Of a stretch of 64,000 nt of DNA, positions 43,986 through 54,464 are shown one piece after another. The DNA is from Thiothrix subterranea. Its GTDB lineage: Bacteria > Pseudomonadota > Gammaproteobacteria > Thiotrichales > Thiotrichaceae. The translations under genes and the position numbers were made by a program. The DNA lies in contig NZ_CP133217.1 in NCBI RefSeq assembly GCF_030930995.1, positions 3,524,001-3,588,000 on the forward strand. Reading direction: 5' to 3'. The number at the start of each line of letters is the position of its first letter. Position 1 is the first letter of the stretch. The notes below the pieces were generated by a model. That model worked only from the letters and a program-made list of their open reading frames with translations, made no database searches and was not told where the DNA came from.

Positions 43986-45449
43986 TTATTCCAGCTTAAG
44001 GTTTTTATCTTTGATCACACGGGGGGAAATGAAAATCAACAGGTCGCGGGTTTCGCGCTTGGCTTGTTCGGTGCCGAAAATGTGGTTCATAACACCCGTG
44101 CCGAGACCGGGGATGCTTTTGTCATCTTCCGATGTTCTGACATCCAACAAACCGCCGATGACCAAGGTTTCATTATTTTGCATGGTGACATTGGTGCTGA
44201 TGGCGCGTGAGGTCAACACCGGCAAGCGCTCACCCGTGGTTTGGGCTTCACCCGCCATTTCAATGGTGGCAACTTGGGCATTTTCGATTACCAAATTGAT
44301 AGCGCCGTCGCTGGCGACTTTCGGGGTAATCATCATGCTAACCCCGGATTCAAAGTTTTTGGTTTCTACCTGTAAATATTGTTGAGGCCCGGAAACAATC
44401 GGGAAGGTTTCTATCGACTTGACGGAGATATTCGCTTTCTTGCCATTGGAAGTCAGCACTTTAGGGGCAGCCCAAATTTTGGCTTCGCCGATGTCAACCA
44501 AGGATTCAATCCGCAATGACAGCATATTCAGCGGGCTTAGCAGGTTAAAACTGCCCTCCGTGCCTTCAAACCCGATTGCTTTACGGTTCACGGGGCTGGC
44601 AAGAATGCCGCTGTTGCTCGACCACCAGTCAATCCCCATACGACTTTTGGCGGTCTTACTAATATCCACCACCAACACTTCTAGCATAATTTGTTCGGGT
44701 TGCTGGTCGATCTGGCGGATGTCAGCAACGATTCGTTGCAATACGACCGGATCAGCGGTGATAGCAAGGGTGCTGTTGTCGTCATTGGCTTTGACCAGCT
44801 TGGCATACTTTTCTGAGAGCAATGCCAGAATTTCGCTGGGTTTCAGGAAAGCTGGGGTCACGACCTCGGTTTGTTTATTGTCGTCAAAGACTGGATTGGC
44901 AGATTCGGCAGCACCTATCAGGATGTAGCCATCCATTTCCTTGTAACGGTAGCCACCTGCTGCCAGCATCATTTCCATGACTTTTTTCATTGGTGCTTTT
45001 TCTTGCTTTAGGGTAACAAAACCCTGCACGGCATCTTCCAGGATGAAGGGGATGCGCGTCTGGTTGCCCAGCTCATGAAATGCTTCTCGGATATTGGCTT
45101 CGATGAATTCAATGCTGACCACATGCCCGTCGGTCAAATGGCGCGTGCTGGCAAATGCCTGCTGGCTGGCGGGTATATTTTGTTCATCTAGCGCTTCATA
45201 CACGGAATCGAACACCCGGTTGAACTGCTGTTTGGCGGCGTTATTGTAGTCATAATCGGTGGGTGTACTGCTGGGTACTGGCGACGGGGCGACAGGAACG
45301 CTGGTTTGTGTTTGGGAAGGGGGTGGCGCTGGCAAGCTGATGTCGGGTAATTCCAAACGCTCACTTCTGACAAACTCTTGGGCGTGCAACGGCATTAAGC
45401 CTGACAGCAGCAGCCATGTCTGTAGGATTATTATTATTCTTGTGCGCAT
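43986..45449 (-). CDS. Secretin (second, non-PilQ)
   Basis: Outer-membrane channel protein of 487 residues. Signal peptide 1-23, a Pro/Ser-rich segment (about 35-65) and an N0/STN-type domain (about 105-180, FIEANIREAFHELGNQ). An N1-type domain (about 190-255, LKPSEILALLSEKY) leads into the secretin barrel (about 270-480). The barrel ends LVIGGLLDVRTSEDDKSIPG and ETRDLLIFISPRVI. The usual VPxLGxxPxLGxLF motif reads IPGLGTGVMNHIFG. It is shorter than PilQ, lacks AMIN domains and is nearer to MshL-type secretins. No ATPase, platform protein or prepilin peptidase lies in the same operon. Confidence 0.9.
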   Translation of the reverse strand: MRTRIIIILQTWLLLSGLMPLHAQEFVRSERLELPDISLPAPPPSQTQTSVPVAPSPVPSSTPTDYDYNNAAKQQFNRVFDSVYEALDEQNIPASQQAFASTRHLTDGHVVSIEFIEANIREAFHELGNQTRIPFILEDAVQGFVTLKQEKAPMKKVMEMMLAAGGYRYKEMDGYILIGAAESANPVFDDNKQTEVVTPAFLKPSEILALLSEKYAKLVKANDDNSTLAITADPVVLQRIVADIRQIDQQPEQIMLEVLVVDISKTAKSRMGIDWWSSNSGILASPVNRKAIGFEGTEGSFNLLSPLNMLSLRIESLVDIGEAKIWAAPKVLTSNGKKANISVKSIETFPIVSGPQQYLQVETKNFESGVSMMITPKVASDGAINLVIENAQVATIEMAGEAQTTGERLPVLTSRAISTNVTMQNNETLVIGGLLDVRTSEDDKSIPGLGTGVMNHIFGTEQAKRETRDLLIFISPRVIKDKNLKLE

Positions 45450-45559
45450 TCAGGATACCAGACGTGGGTAGAAGGCAGGTTTCGCCGGTTGCCCATTATC
45501 AGTGGCATTCTAGCGTAATTAGCTTAATCACGGATGAAATCGGGGTAGTGAATGGCTTG

Positions 45560-45579
45560 CGGGGTCTTCCCTGACCCCG
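45560..45579 (-). terminator. Intercistronic hairpin before the secretin gene
   Basis: Stem CGGGGTC / GACCCCG with a 6-base loop in the 151-base gap between the chaperone-like gene (stop at 45601) and the secretin gene. There is no T run. It may partially end or process the transcript so that secretin and downstream proteins are made in smaller amounts. Confidence 0.4.
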
Positions 45580-45600
45580 ACAAGTATTTGATATGACGGT

Positions 45601-47148
45601 TTAGTTGATGCTGGCGTCAACTTCCTGCTGGTAAGTCTTGCCAGCACGGTCACGCAGGCTGATGTCGAGTTTGTAAGACCCCGCTTCCAGCTTATCGGAA
45701 ACCCCGTATAGCAAGGTTTGTTCACCGGGTAACAGCGCGGTATCTTTGAAAGCGGGCTTCAGTTTATCCACGATCTGCCCAGTAAAAGTCTTCACCGTAA
45801 TGTCACCGCTAATCTCCGGGACAAAATCAGCACCCGTATTGCTCAGTTGCAGCTTGATGTGCTTGTACTTTTCATCCGCTTCGACCTTAATGCCTGTGAC
45901 CTTGATTTCGCTACTACCTTCCGTACCAGCGGCTTTAAGGGCAATCGGCAACTCGTAAGGCGCATAATCTTCCATCTCCGGCGCAGTCAGCAATAGATGA
46001 CCGTAGATGCTGGCAGTATCGGCGGCGGCATCCATTTTGACGGTCAGAATGGCGCTTTTGCCGCCTTCGATTTCCAGTGTTTCCGGTTCAAAGCTGGTTT
46101 TCACGTCAATGCCTTCCGCCAATTCAATGCTGGGTTCCAGTTGCAAGGTTTCGGTGGTCGGGTTGGTCACTTTGATCTTGAACGGTTTAACTTTGCCGCT
46201 GAACTGCTCTGTCAGTTCGGTCAGATCGGTAATCACCGGGGCTGGCAGGCCAGTATCCAGTTCAGACTGAAGCGATTGCGCCAATTCGGCGGATACTTGG
46301 AAATCCTTGCGCTGAGAAGTTTTCTCGCTGATTTCAGTATTGCGCACGTTCAGGTCGTAGTAATTCACCACTTCGTAGTTGCCGGTTGGCAGCACACCGG
46401 GGAAGAAACATTCGACGCGGCGGCGTTCGGTTGGCAACAGGGCAATTTTCTCTGGCATCCCTTTGGCGGATTTCAGTTTGGCTTTGTTTTCAGCGTTCAC
46501 CATGTCGCAACGGGTATCCACCAAGGTTTCATACATGCCCGTGTTCTCGATAACTTGGCTGGATTTGACACCCTTGATACCTTTAGTCAGTGCGTGCATT
46601 TCCATCGGGTCGTATTTAATGACGCTGCCAATCTTAATGCTCATCATGTCTTCGGAGGCTTTCCTGATGTAGATGGGAATGCCGACCCGCATCAGTGGCA
46701 GGATTTGTGCACCAACCTTCTGCCCGGTCTTGTTTTCGGTGGACAGTTTTTCACGCATTTTGTCCTGATCTTGTTCTAGCATCAGCGCAAGATTGAAATC
46801 GCCGACCATACCGGGTTTGATTTTGATGATAATCTTGAGATCACCCTTATCACCCGGTTTGATTTCCATCATGTCTTTGTCCAAGGCTGCCCAGTCAATC
46901 GCAGCTTTGTTTTTAGCGGTGGTCGCGTATACCCAATCACCGTCCTCGTTGCGGATATTGTTACTCAGATAGGTTTGCAAATAGCTCATTTCTTTGTCAG
47001 AAGTGTTCTTAACGGTCAGGGGAATTTCGTATTCACTGCCTTTGGCTTCGATCCTGACAATCGCAGGCGTGACTTGGATGCCCGCGAAGGCTTCGTTCAT
47101 CAATACCCAGAACAGGGTAAACATTAACAGACTTTTTTTAATATTCAT
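45601..47148 (-). CDS. Periplasmic multi-Ig-domain protein, chaperone/DUF916-like
   Basis: A 515-residue exported protein (signal about 1-22). The N-terminal module (about 23-150) begins GIQVTPAIVRIEAKGSEYEI and continues PLTVKNTSDKEMSYLQTYLS. This is the pattern of periplasmic pilus chaperones and of the DUF916-type proteins that accompany surface proteins. A Cys pair occurs near DTRCDMV and RVECFFPG. Two further NEW3/Fn3-like modules follow (about 310-400, KPFKIKVTNPTTETLQLEP; and 415-510). It lies between a small exported subunit gene and the secretin gene. A role in holding or guiding those subunits is inferred. Assignment to a known family is uncertain. Confidence 0.72.
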   Translation of the reverse strand: MNIKKSLLMFTLFWVLMNEAFAGIQVTPAIVRIEAKGSEYEIPLTVKNTSDKEMSYLQTYLSNNIRNEDGDWVYATTAKNKAAIDWAALDKDMMEIKPGDKGDLKIIIKIKPGMVGDFNLALMLEQDQDKMREKLSTENKTGQKVGAQILPLMRVGIPIYIRKASEDMMSIKIGSVIKYDPMEMHALTKGIKGVKSSQVIENTGMYETLVDTRCDMVNAENKAKLKSAKGMPEKIALLPTERRRVECFFPGVLPTGNYEVVNYYDLNVRNTEISEKTSQRKDFQVSAELAQSLQSELDTGLPAPVITDLTELTEQFSGKVKPFKIKVTNPTTETLQLEPSIELAEGIDVKTSFEPETLEIEGGKSAILTVKMDAAADTASIYGHLLLTAPEMEDYAPYELPIALKAAGTEGSSEIKVTGIKVEADEKYKHIKLQLSNTGADFVPEISGDITVKTFTGQIVDKLKPAFKDTALLPGEQTLLYGVSDKLEAGSYKLDISLRDRAGKTYQQEVDASIN

Positions 47149-47201
47149 GATGGAATGACCTCGACTTATTTTTATAAATGACTAAAAACGGATGTTATTC
47201 A

Positions 47202-47795
47202 TTATTGTTCTTCGGCGGTGATGGTCAGCTTGACCTCCGTATGGTAAAGACCCGACTGATCAGCCGCATCCGCCTTGCTGATGGCATACAGGGCAATGCG
47301 TGCTTCGTTGGTGGCATCTGCTGTCATAATACGTCCCATGCTGCCGGAGGGTGATAATGGATCGTGCGGCAATTTGACCAAATCAGGCGCATTGCCGCTT
47401 GCCATCTGGCCTTTTCCCCACTGATCCCGGTATTGGACGGAACCGTAATCCGACACCTCCACACCAAATTGCGTATCCAGCACTTCGTAACGATCAGCAA
47501 CCTGCTTGCCGCTGGCATCCACTTCCTTTTTGTACAGCGAGGGGTAAGCCAATTCATTGCCTGACTCATCCTTGGTTGTACCGGAAAACTGGTAGCGGAA
47601 CGCATTGTTGCTGTATACCCGCCAATGCAAGGCAAGGGTTTCACCCGCTGCGACTGGCGTTGGAATGGCTTCGGTATCGACACTGATGGCAACGGGAATG
47701 TTAATGGTGTAGTGAACATTATCTTGTGTCTTGGCGGATACTGCATCGACCATGCAGCAGGTAAGCAACACAATAATGGAAGCCACGCTTTTCAA
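47202..47795 (-). CDS. Small exported protein 2 (divergent paralogue)
   Basis: A paralogue of the proteins at 40029 and 48002, sharing YSNNAFRYQFSGTTKDESG, YEVLDTQFGVEVSDYGSVQ, GSMGRIMTAD and the ending DQSGLYHTEVKLTITAEEQ. The signal peptide is different. The start is uncertain: TTG 47795 (signal MKSVASIIVLLTCCMV, 197 residues, GAGG upstream) fits the length of the others, while GTG 47846 would add 17 residues. It is the first gene of the operon with the chaperone-like protein and the secretin. Unlike the other two it has no recognisable sigma-54 promoter. It could be a minor or base subunit. Confidence 0.78.
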   Translation of the reverse strand: MKSVASIIVLLTCCMVDAVSAKTQDNVHYTINIPVAISVDTEAIPTPVAAGETLALHWRVYSNNAFRYQFSGTTKDESGNELAYPSLYKKEVDASGKQVADRYEVLDTQFGVEVSDYGSVQYRDQWGKGQMASGNAPDLVKLPHDPLSPSGSMGRIMTADATNEARIALYAISKADAADQSGLYHTEVKLTITAEEQ

Positions 47796-47898
47796 GGGAG
47801 ACACCTCACGATACGGCGTATTGTTATGATTCGGGGTTGGTGACACTGATTCCTCATTAGTCTAGCAACAAGATTACATAAGAAATAGTAATTCATGC

Positions 47899-47912
47899 TT
47901 GACTTAGGTCAA
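47899..47912. promoter_or_regulatory. FNR/CRP-type palindrome upstream of the secretin operon
   Basis: TTGACTTAGGTCAA is a 5+5 inverted repeat with a 4-base spacer, the format of FNR/DNR-family sites, and resembles the site before the peroxidase gene. It lies about 105 bp before the TTG start at 47795. The match to TTGAT-N4-ATCAA is incomplete (TTGAC/GTCAA). Confidence 0.35.
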
Positions 47913-47948
47913 TTTCAACCATTATCCGATAAAGTCACAAGCGTGCCG

Positions 47949-47977
47949 TAAAAAAGCCCCTCATGGTTCATGAGGGA
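47949..47977 (-). terminator. Rho-independent terminator of small exported protein 3
   Basis: On the minus strand a perfect 8-bp stem CCCTCATG / CATGAGGG with a 3-base loop is followed by GGCTTTTTT, 25 bases after the stop at 48002. It separates this gene from the secretin operon, which therefore needs its own promoter. Confidence 0.85.
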
Positions 47978-48001
47978 CTCAAGCGAGGGTCACTCGAAAA
48001 C

Positions 48002-48604
48002 TTAGCCGCCGAGTTGCTCTTCAGCCGTGACGGTCAACATCACTTCACTGTTGTAGATGCCAGACTGGTCGGTTGCATCCGCGATGCCTTTGGAAAACAG
48101 GTTGATGGTGGCTTTGCCGGTCTTGTCGCCGGTCATGACACGCCCCATCGTTCCGTAAGGAGAGGTTACATCGGACGTATCGGCTACCAATGACTTAGCT
48201 TCACCGGCTGCTTCCTTACCGTTACCCCACATATCACCGCTTTGTACGGATTCATAATCAGACAATGCAACCCCGAAAGTCGTACCCAGTGAGTCGTAGT
48301 TGTTGGCAACCAAGTTGCCATTGGCATCCACGTCCTGCTTGATGAACTGTGGGTATTTCAAGTCAGCACCGGCATCATCCTTGGATGTACCGCTGAAGGC
48401 ATATTTGAAAGCGTTGTTGCTGTTGACTGTCCAAGCCACGTTGATCGCTTCACCTGCTGCGGCAATCGCTGGGTCAACCGGGCTATCCACGCTGATGGTC
48501 TGGTCAACGTCAACGGATTGTTTAATGGTATCGCTTTCAGCCGCAAAGCCAGTAGCAGAAACAGCGAACAGAGCGATAGTCAGGGCGATTTGTTGAAATT
48601 TCAT
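48002..48604 (-). CDS. Small exported protein 3 (pilin-like candidate subunit)
   Basis: A 200-residue exported protein, almost the same as the one at 40029: identical signal peptide (ending GFAA) and identical ending IYNSEVMLTVTAEEQLGG. Scattered changes occur mainly around residues 95-135. The mature part has no Cys and is predicted all-beta. It has its own sigma-54 promoter and strong terminator, so it forms a single-gene unit likely to be highly expressed. The duplication with 40029 includes the promoter and the terminator stem. No named family recognised; a major surface subunit is inferred. Confidence 0.8.
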   Translation of the reverse strand: MKFQQIALTIALFAVSATGFAAESDTIKQSVDVDQTISVDSPVDPAIAAAGEAINVAWTVNSNNAFKYAFSGTSKDDAGADLKYPQFIKQDVDANGNLVANNYDSLGTTFGVALSDYESVQSGDMWGNGKEAAGEAKSLVADTSDVTSPYGTMGRVMTGDKTGKATINLFSKGIADATDQSGIYNSEVMLTVTAEEQLGG

Positions 48605-48684
48605 GATGTAATATCCTTGTAGATTAATTTTAATATTGGTTTCTATTGTTGAGCAGCTTATGTTTGCTGTTTACATCGAGGATA

Positions 48685-48702
48685 TTGCAGAAGCTGTGCC
48701 AA
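48685..48702 (-). promoter_or_regulatory. Sigma-54 promoter of small exported protein 3
   Basis: On the minus strand TTGGCACAGCTTCTGCAA carries the -24 (TGGCAC) and -12 (TGCA) elements with correct spacing. It lies about 82 bp before the ATG, and matches the promoter at 40712-40729 at all key positions. Confidence 0.85.
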
Positions 48703-48776
48703 TTGAGCGAATTATATTTTATCTTTTATTTAACAGTAATTTATGAATTTTTAATCATTTCTAATTAGGAGTAAGA

Positions 48777-48793
48777 TTGTAGAATTCCAACAC
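48777..48793. promoter_or_regulatory. Putative upstream activator site 2
   Basis: TTGTAGAATTCCAACAC lies 76 bp upstream of the -24 element, matching the position and most bases of the site at 40803. A second TTGTAGA occurs 21 bp further on (48798), two helical turns away. Confidence 0.45.
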
Positions 48794-48827
48794 TTTTTTG
48801 TAGAAGCTCAACGTCGACTGGTAAGTT

Positions 48828-51499
<2,672 letters not shown>

Positions 51500-51539
51500 T
51501 TATTACATTGTTCGCTCACTCTTATAGTTGTAGTCCTTT

Positions 51540-51580
51540 CGTATCAATCTATCCAGATGATTAAAACGAACGTATCAATC
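51540..51580. promoter_or_regulatory. Direct repeats CGTATCAATC upstream of katG
   Basis: CGTATCAATC occurs at 51540-51549 and 51571-51580, 31 bp apart (about three helical turns), roughly 60-100 bp before the katG ATG. An overlapping weak hairpin AAAACGA / TCGTTTT at 51563-51585 could be the tonB terminator. Either use is a guess. Confidence 0.28.
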
Positions 51581-51604
51581 GTTTTTTCAAAAACAGAAGG
51601 CATT

Positions 51605-52360
51605 TCAACGGATTCTGAAATTGACTGGCACTTGGACGATGGATTCGATGTTTTGACCGCTACGGGTCGCGGGTACAAATGCCCAACCGCGTACCGCTTT
51701 GAGCGCTGCGGCATCCAGTGACGCATTCCCAGAAGATTTCTGGACTCTGGCGGCTATCACGCTACCGCTGGGGTTAACGTTGGCACGTACAATCACCGTG
51801 CCTTCCGTACCCGATTCCAGCGCACGGCGTGGGTAGTCGGGTGGACTAGGCGGACGGCGGTAACGCGGGTTGGTAATCACCGGCACAGCGTTTTGGGCTT
51901 GAGCAGCCGCACGCGCAGCAGTTTCCTGTTGCGCTCGTTGGCGTGCTTGACGCTCGGCGACCTCACGCTGTTGCTGTTTCTCACGCTCACGACGTTCTGC
52001 TTCACGGCGTTCGCGTTGCTCCTGCTCTTGGCGCAAATCCTTTTCTGGTTTAGGTTTTGGCAAGGGTTTTTCCATCTTTTTTTCCGGCTTGGGTTTTTCC
52101 GGTTTCGGCTTTTCCTTGGGTTTAGGCTTAGATTGCGGCAAGGGTGGGGGTGACAGCGTTGGTGGTTTCGGCGCTACCTGCGGCACGGGTTCGGGGGCAG
52201 GTTCGGGCGCTTTTGGTGCGAACATGCTCAATTCCACCGGCAGAATGGGGGGTTCTTCCGGCTTGGTTTCTGCGGCAAACAGGAGAGGCATCAGGAACAA
52301 TGCCAACCCAATATGCACAGCCGTGGAAATACCAAAGCCGCTGATATGATTGGTTTTCAT
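51605..52360 (-). CDS. tonB: TonB energy-transducing protein
   Basis: A 251-residue inner-membrane protein that passes proton-motive force to outer-membrane TonB-dependent receptors. N-terminal helix (about 10-30, starting HISGFGISTAVHIGLALFL), a long Pro/Lys region (about 45-100) and a Glu/Arg/Gln-rich helical stretch (about 105-150). The C-terminal domain has PDYPRRALESGTEGTVIVRA and RGWAFVPATRSGQ. Third gene of exbB-exbD-tonB, overlapping exbD by four bases. Confidence 0.93.
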   Translation of the reverse strand: MKTNHISGFGISTAVHIGLALFLMPLLFAAETKPEEPPILPVELSMFAPKAPEPAPEPVPQVAPKPPTLSPPPLPQSKPKPKEKPKPEKPKPEKKMEKPLPKPKPEKDLRQEQEQRERREAERREREKQQQREVAERQARQRAQQETAARAAAQAQNAVPVITNPRYRRPPSPPDYPRRALESGTEGTVIVRANVNPSGSVIAARVQKSSGNASLDAAALKAVRGWAFVPATRSGQNIESIVQVPVNFRIR

Positions 52361-52740
52361 GGCTCTTGCTGTGCCTGTATCGAAAGGTTATTGAGTTCCT
52401 GTGCTTTCAGCAAATCAATCAATTTGACGAAATGCTCAAACACAGCCGCTTTATCAATGCGCAATACAATCAACGTTTCTGGCTTGGCTTGCACTTTTAG
52501 CTTTTCAGCCATTTGTTCCAGCGTGACTTTTTCCTCACCAAGGAAAAACTCATTCTTCTCGTTAATAGCAATTTCCAACGGCTCTTCATCTTTCGATGGC
52601 TCGCTGACTTGTTCGGCGGTGGGCAGATTAACCGGAATCAGCCCTTGAGACACAAAACTTGCCGTGGTCAGCACGATCGCCAGCAACACCAGCATAATGT
52701 CGATGAAAGGAATCATATTGATCTGGTCGAAACGTTTCAT
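52357..52740 (-). CDS. exbD: ExbD proton-channel subunit
   Basis: A 127-residue single-pass protein of the TonB energising motor. Starts MKRFDQINMIPFIDIMLVLL, with the proton-carrying Asp in the membrane helix. The periplasmic domain (about 45-127) is typical. ATG 52740 overlaps the exbB stop (ATGA); nine codons of open frame further upstream lie within exbB and are not used. Partner of the ExbB encoded just before it. Confidence 0.93.
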   Translation of the reverse strand: MKRFDQINMIPFIDIMLVLLAIVLTTASFVSQGLIPVNLPTAEQVSEPSKDEEPLEIAINEKNEFFLGEEKVTLEQMAEKLKVQAKPETLIVLRIDKAAVFEHFVKLIDLLKAQELNNLSIQAQQEP

Positions 52741-53168
52741 GCAAAACCATCCTGCAAAGCAGTCCAACGTGATACCAGCACGTCCACTTTGCGCATCAAG
52801 CCGTTGTAAAACAGGATGGCGGGAATCGCAACCAACAGCCCGGCAGCGGTAGCTTTCAGCGCCATTGCCAGACCGAGCATAATGCTGTTCACATCCAGCT
52901 TGTTGCCTTGTCCCATTTCGTGGAAGGTAATCAAAATCCCCAATACTGTGCCTAACAGCCCCACATACGGCGCATTCGCGCCAACACTGGAAATCGTGGT
53001 CAGATTGCGGGTCAGCGCGACTTTCAGCAGCTCAATGTGCTTGAAGTCCACCAATTTAATGCGCCAGAAGTAGATATAACGCTCCACCGCGAACGCCAGC
53101 ATAATAAAGCTCATAAAGCCCAGCGTGCCTAGCACCATGTGATCCAGATACAGTTTGAGAAATTCCAT
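52737..53168 (-). CDS. exbB: ExbB-type proton-channel subunit
   Basis: A 143-residue MotA/TolQ/ExbB-family protein with three membrane helices. The conserved stretch APYVGLLGTVLGILITFHEMG and the following MALKATAAGLLVAIPA are clear. It is of the short type (about 145 residues), not the 240-residue E. coli type. First gene of the exbB-exbD-tonB operon, with a Fur-like box about 140 bp upstream of the start. Confidence 0.92.
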   Translation of the reverse strand: MEFLKLYLDHMVLGTLGFMSFIMLAFAVERYIYFWRIKLVDFKHIELLKVALTRNLTTISSVGANAPYVGLLGTVLGILITFHEMGQGNKLDVNSIMLGLAMALKATAAGLLVAIPAILFYNGLMRKVDVLVSRWTALQDGFA

Positions 53169-53308
53169 TGGGGGTTTGCCTCACATTCATAAAAATAGCC
53201 ACAGGCAAGGGGTATGCTCGTGGCTAAGGACTCGACTTAAGGAAATAACCCATTGGCTGGCTCACCGCAAATTTAAGGGCTGGCTGGCTAATGTTGTACA
53301 GATGCGAC

Positions 53309-53324
53309 GATAATAATGATTATC
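53309..53324 (-). promoter_or_regulatory. Fur box upstream of exbB-exbD-tonB
   Basis: GATAATAATGATTATC is close to the Fur consensus GATAATGATAATCATTATC and lies about 140 bp before exbB. It implies iron repression of the TonB system. The minus-strand reading is GATAATCATTATTATC. Confidence 0.7.
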
Positions 53325-53402
53325 AACCGCTAAAGTCAAACAAGAATTAATATCACTGAGGGAATAACGGCATATCCCAGCAAACCATAGGATGCAAAAT
53401 GC

Positions 53403-54464
53403 CTAAATCTGACCAGATAACAACCCAACTTCCTGCAAACGCTTATCCAGACGGCTGAAGACCTGTCGCACATTACCGGAAAACACCTTGCGCTTACCGG
53501 CATCGTCCAGCTTACAAGCGTCGATATAACGCTTGGTGTCATCGAAATAATGCCCCGTTTGTGGATCTATGCCACGCACAGCCCCCACCATTTCTGAAGC
53601 AAACAAAATGTTCTCGGTAGGAATAACATCGACCAACAAATCAATACCCTCCTGATGGTAGACACAAGTATCGAAATAAATATGATCCTTGATGAATTCA
53701 CTCAGGGGTTGCAGACCCAACATGTCGGACAGCCCCCGAAAACGCCCCCAGTGATAAGGCGCTGCGCCGCCGCCATGCGGGATAATGAATTTCAGCTCAG
53801 GAAAATCCTTAAATAGGGTTTTCGCCATCATCAGTTGTTGGAATGCGGTGGTATCTGCCCCCAGATAATGCGAGCCAGTGGTGTGAAAGCAACGGTGACA
53901 ACAGCCGCTGACGTGAATCATGGCTGGCACGTTCAGTTCCGACATCTTTTCATAAATCGGATACCAATAACGATCATCCAGCGGCGGCGCAGTCCAATAA
54001 CCACCGGAGGGGTCGGGGCTAAGGTTGTAACCCACAAAACCCAATTCGGTGACGCAGCGTTCCAGTTCTGCGGCACTGGCAGTCAAATCAGCCGCTGGGG
54101 ATTGCGGCAATTGTGCAGCACCAATGAAATTTTGCGGGTAAAGCTGGGTAATGCGGTAGATCAAATCGTTGCAGTGTTCAGTCCAGTATTTGCTAGTGGA
54201 TTGGTTGCCGACATGGTGTTCCATCCAGCTTGCACGCGGCGAAAAGATGGTCACATCAGAACCGCGAGCGTTTTGCAGTTTCAGTTGTGCGCCTTCCAAA
54301 CTGTCACGAATCTGGTCATCACTGATATTGATGATACCTTTGACATGCTCAAATAGCGGGTTAGCCGCCACATCCTTTTTTTGTTGTTCGCGGTATTCGC
54401 CTAATGCTGGCGGCGTGGTGGTGTAATGCCCGTGGCAGTCGATAATCAGGTTATCAGCACTCAT
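53403..54464 (-). CDS. ligJ: 4-oxalomesaconate hydratase, amidohydrolase type
   Basis: Hydrates 4-oxalomesaconate to 4-carboxy-4-hydroxy-2-oxoadipate in the gallate/protocatechuate 4,5-cleavage pathway. Amidohydrolase_2 fold of 353 residues: metal-binding [12 protein letters not shown] near the N-terminus, [13 protein letters not shown] with [11 protein letters not shown] in the middle and [16 protein letters not shown] later. This is the LigJ kind, unrelated to the PIG-L-type GalB of Pseudomonas. Last gene of the galD-ligI-ligK-ligJ unit; its ATG overlaps the ligK stop (ATGA). Confidence 0.88.
   Translation of the reverse strand: MSADNLIIDCHGHYTTTPPALGEYREQQKKDVAANPLFEHVKGIINISDDQIRDSLEGAQLKLQNARGSDVTIFSPRASWMEHHVGNQSTSKYWTEHCNDLIYRITQLYPQNFIGAAQLPQSPAADLTASAAELERCVTELGFVGYNLSPDPSGGYWTAPPLDDRYWYPIYEKMSELNVPAMIHVSGCCHRCFHTTGSHYLGADTTAFQQLMMAKTLFKDFPELKFIIPHGGGAAPYHWGRFRGLSDMLGLQPLSEFIKDHIYFDTCVYHQEGIDLLVDVIPTENILFASEMVGAVRGIDPQTGHYFDDTKRYIDACKLDDAGKRKVFSGNVRQVFSRLDKRLQEVGLLSGQI

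Noticed and set aside
42362-45449. A standard type II secretion, Tad or MSHA pilus locus.
   Set aside because: Only a secretin and accessory exported proteins are present. No ATPase, platform protein, prepilin or peptidase genes adjoin.
45997-46779. A 260-codon plus-strand frame within the chaperone-like gene.
   Set aside because: Shadow frame. The minus-strand protein has a signal peptide and Ig-like patterns and belongs to the operon.
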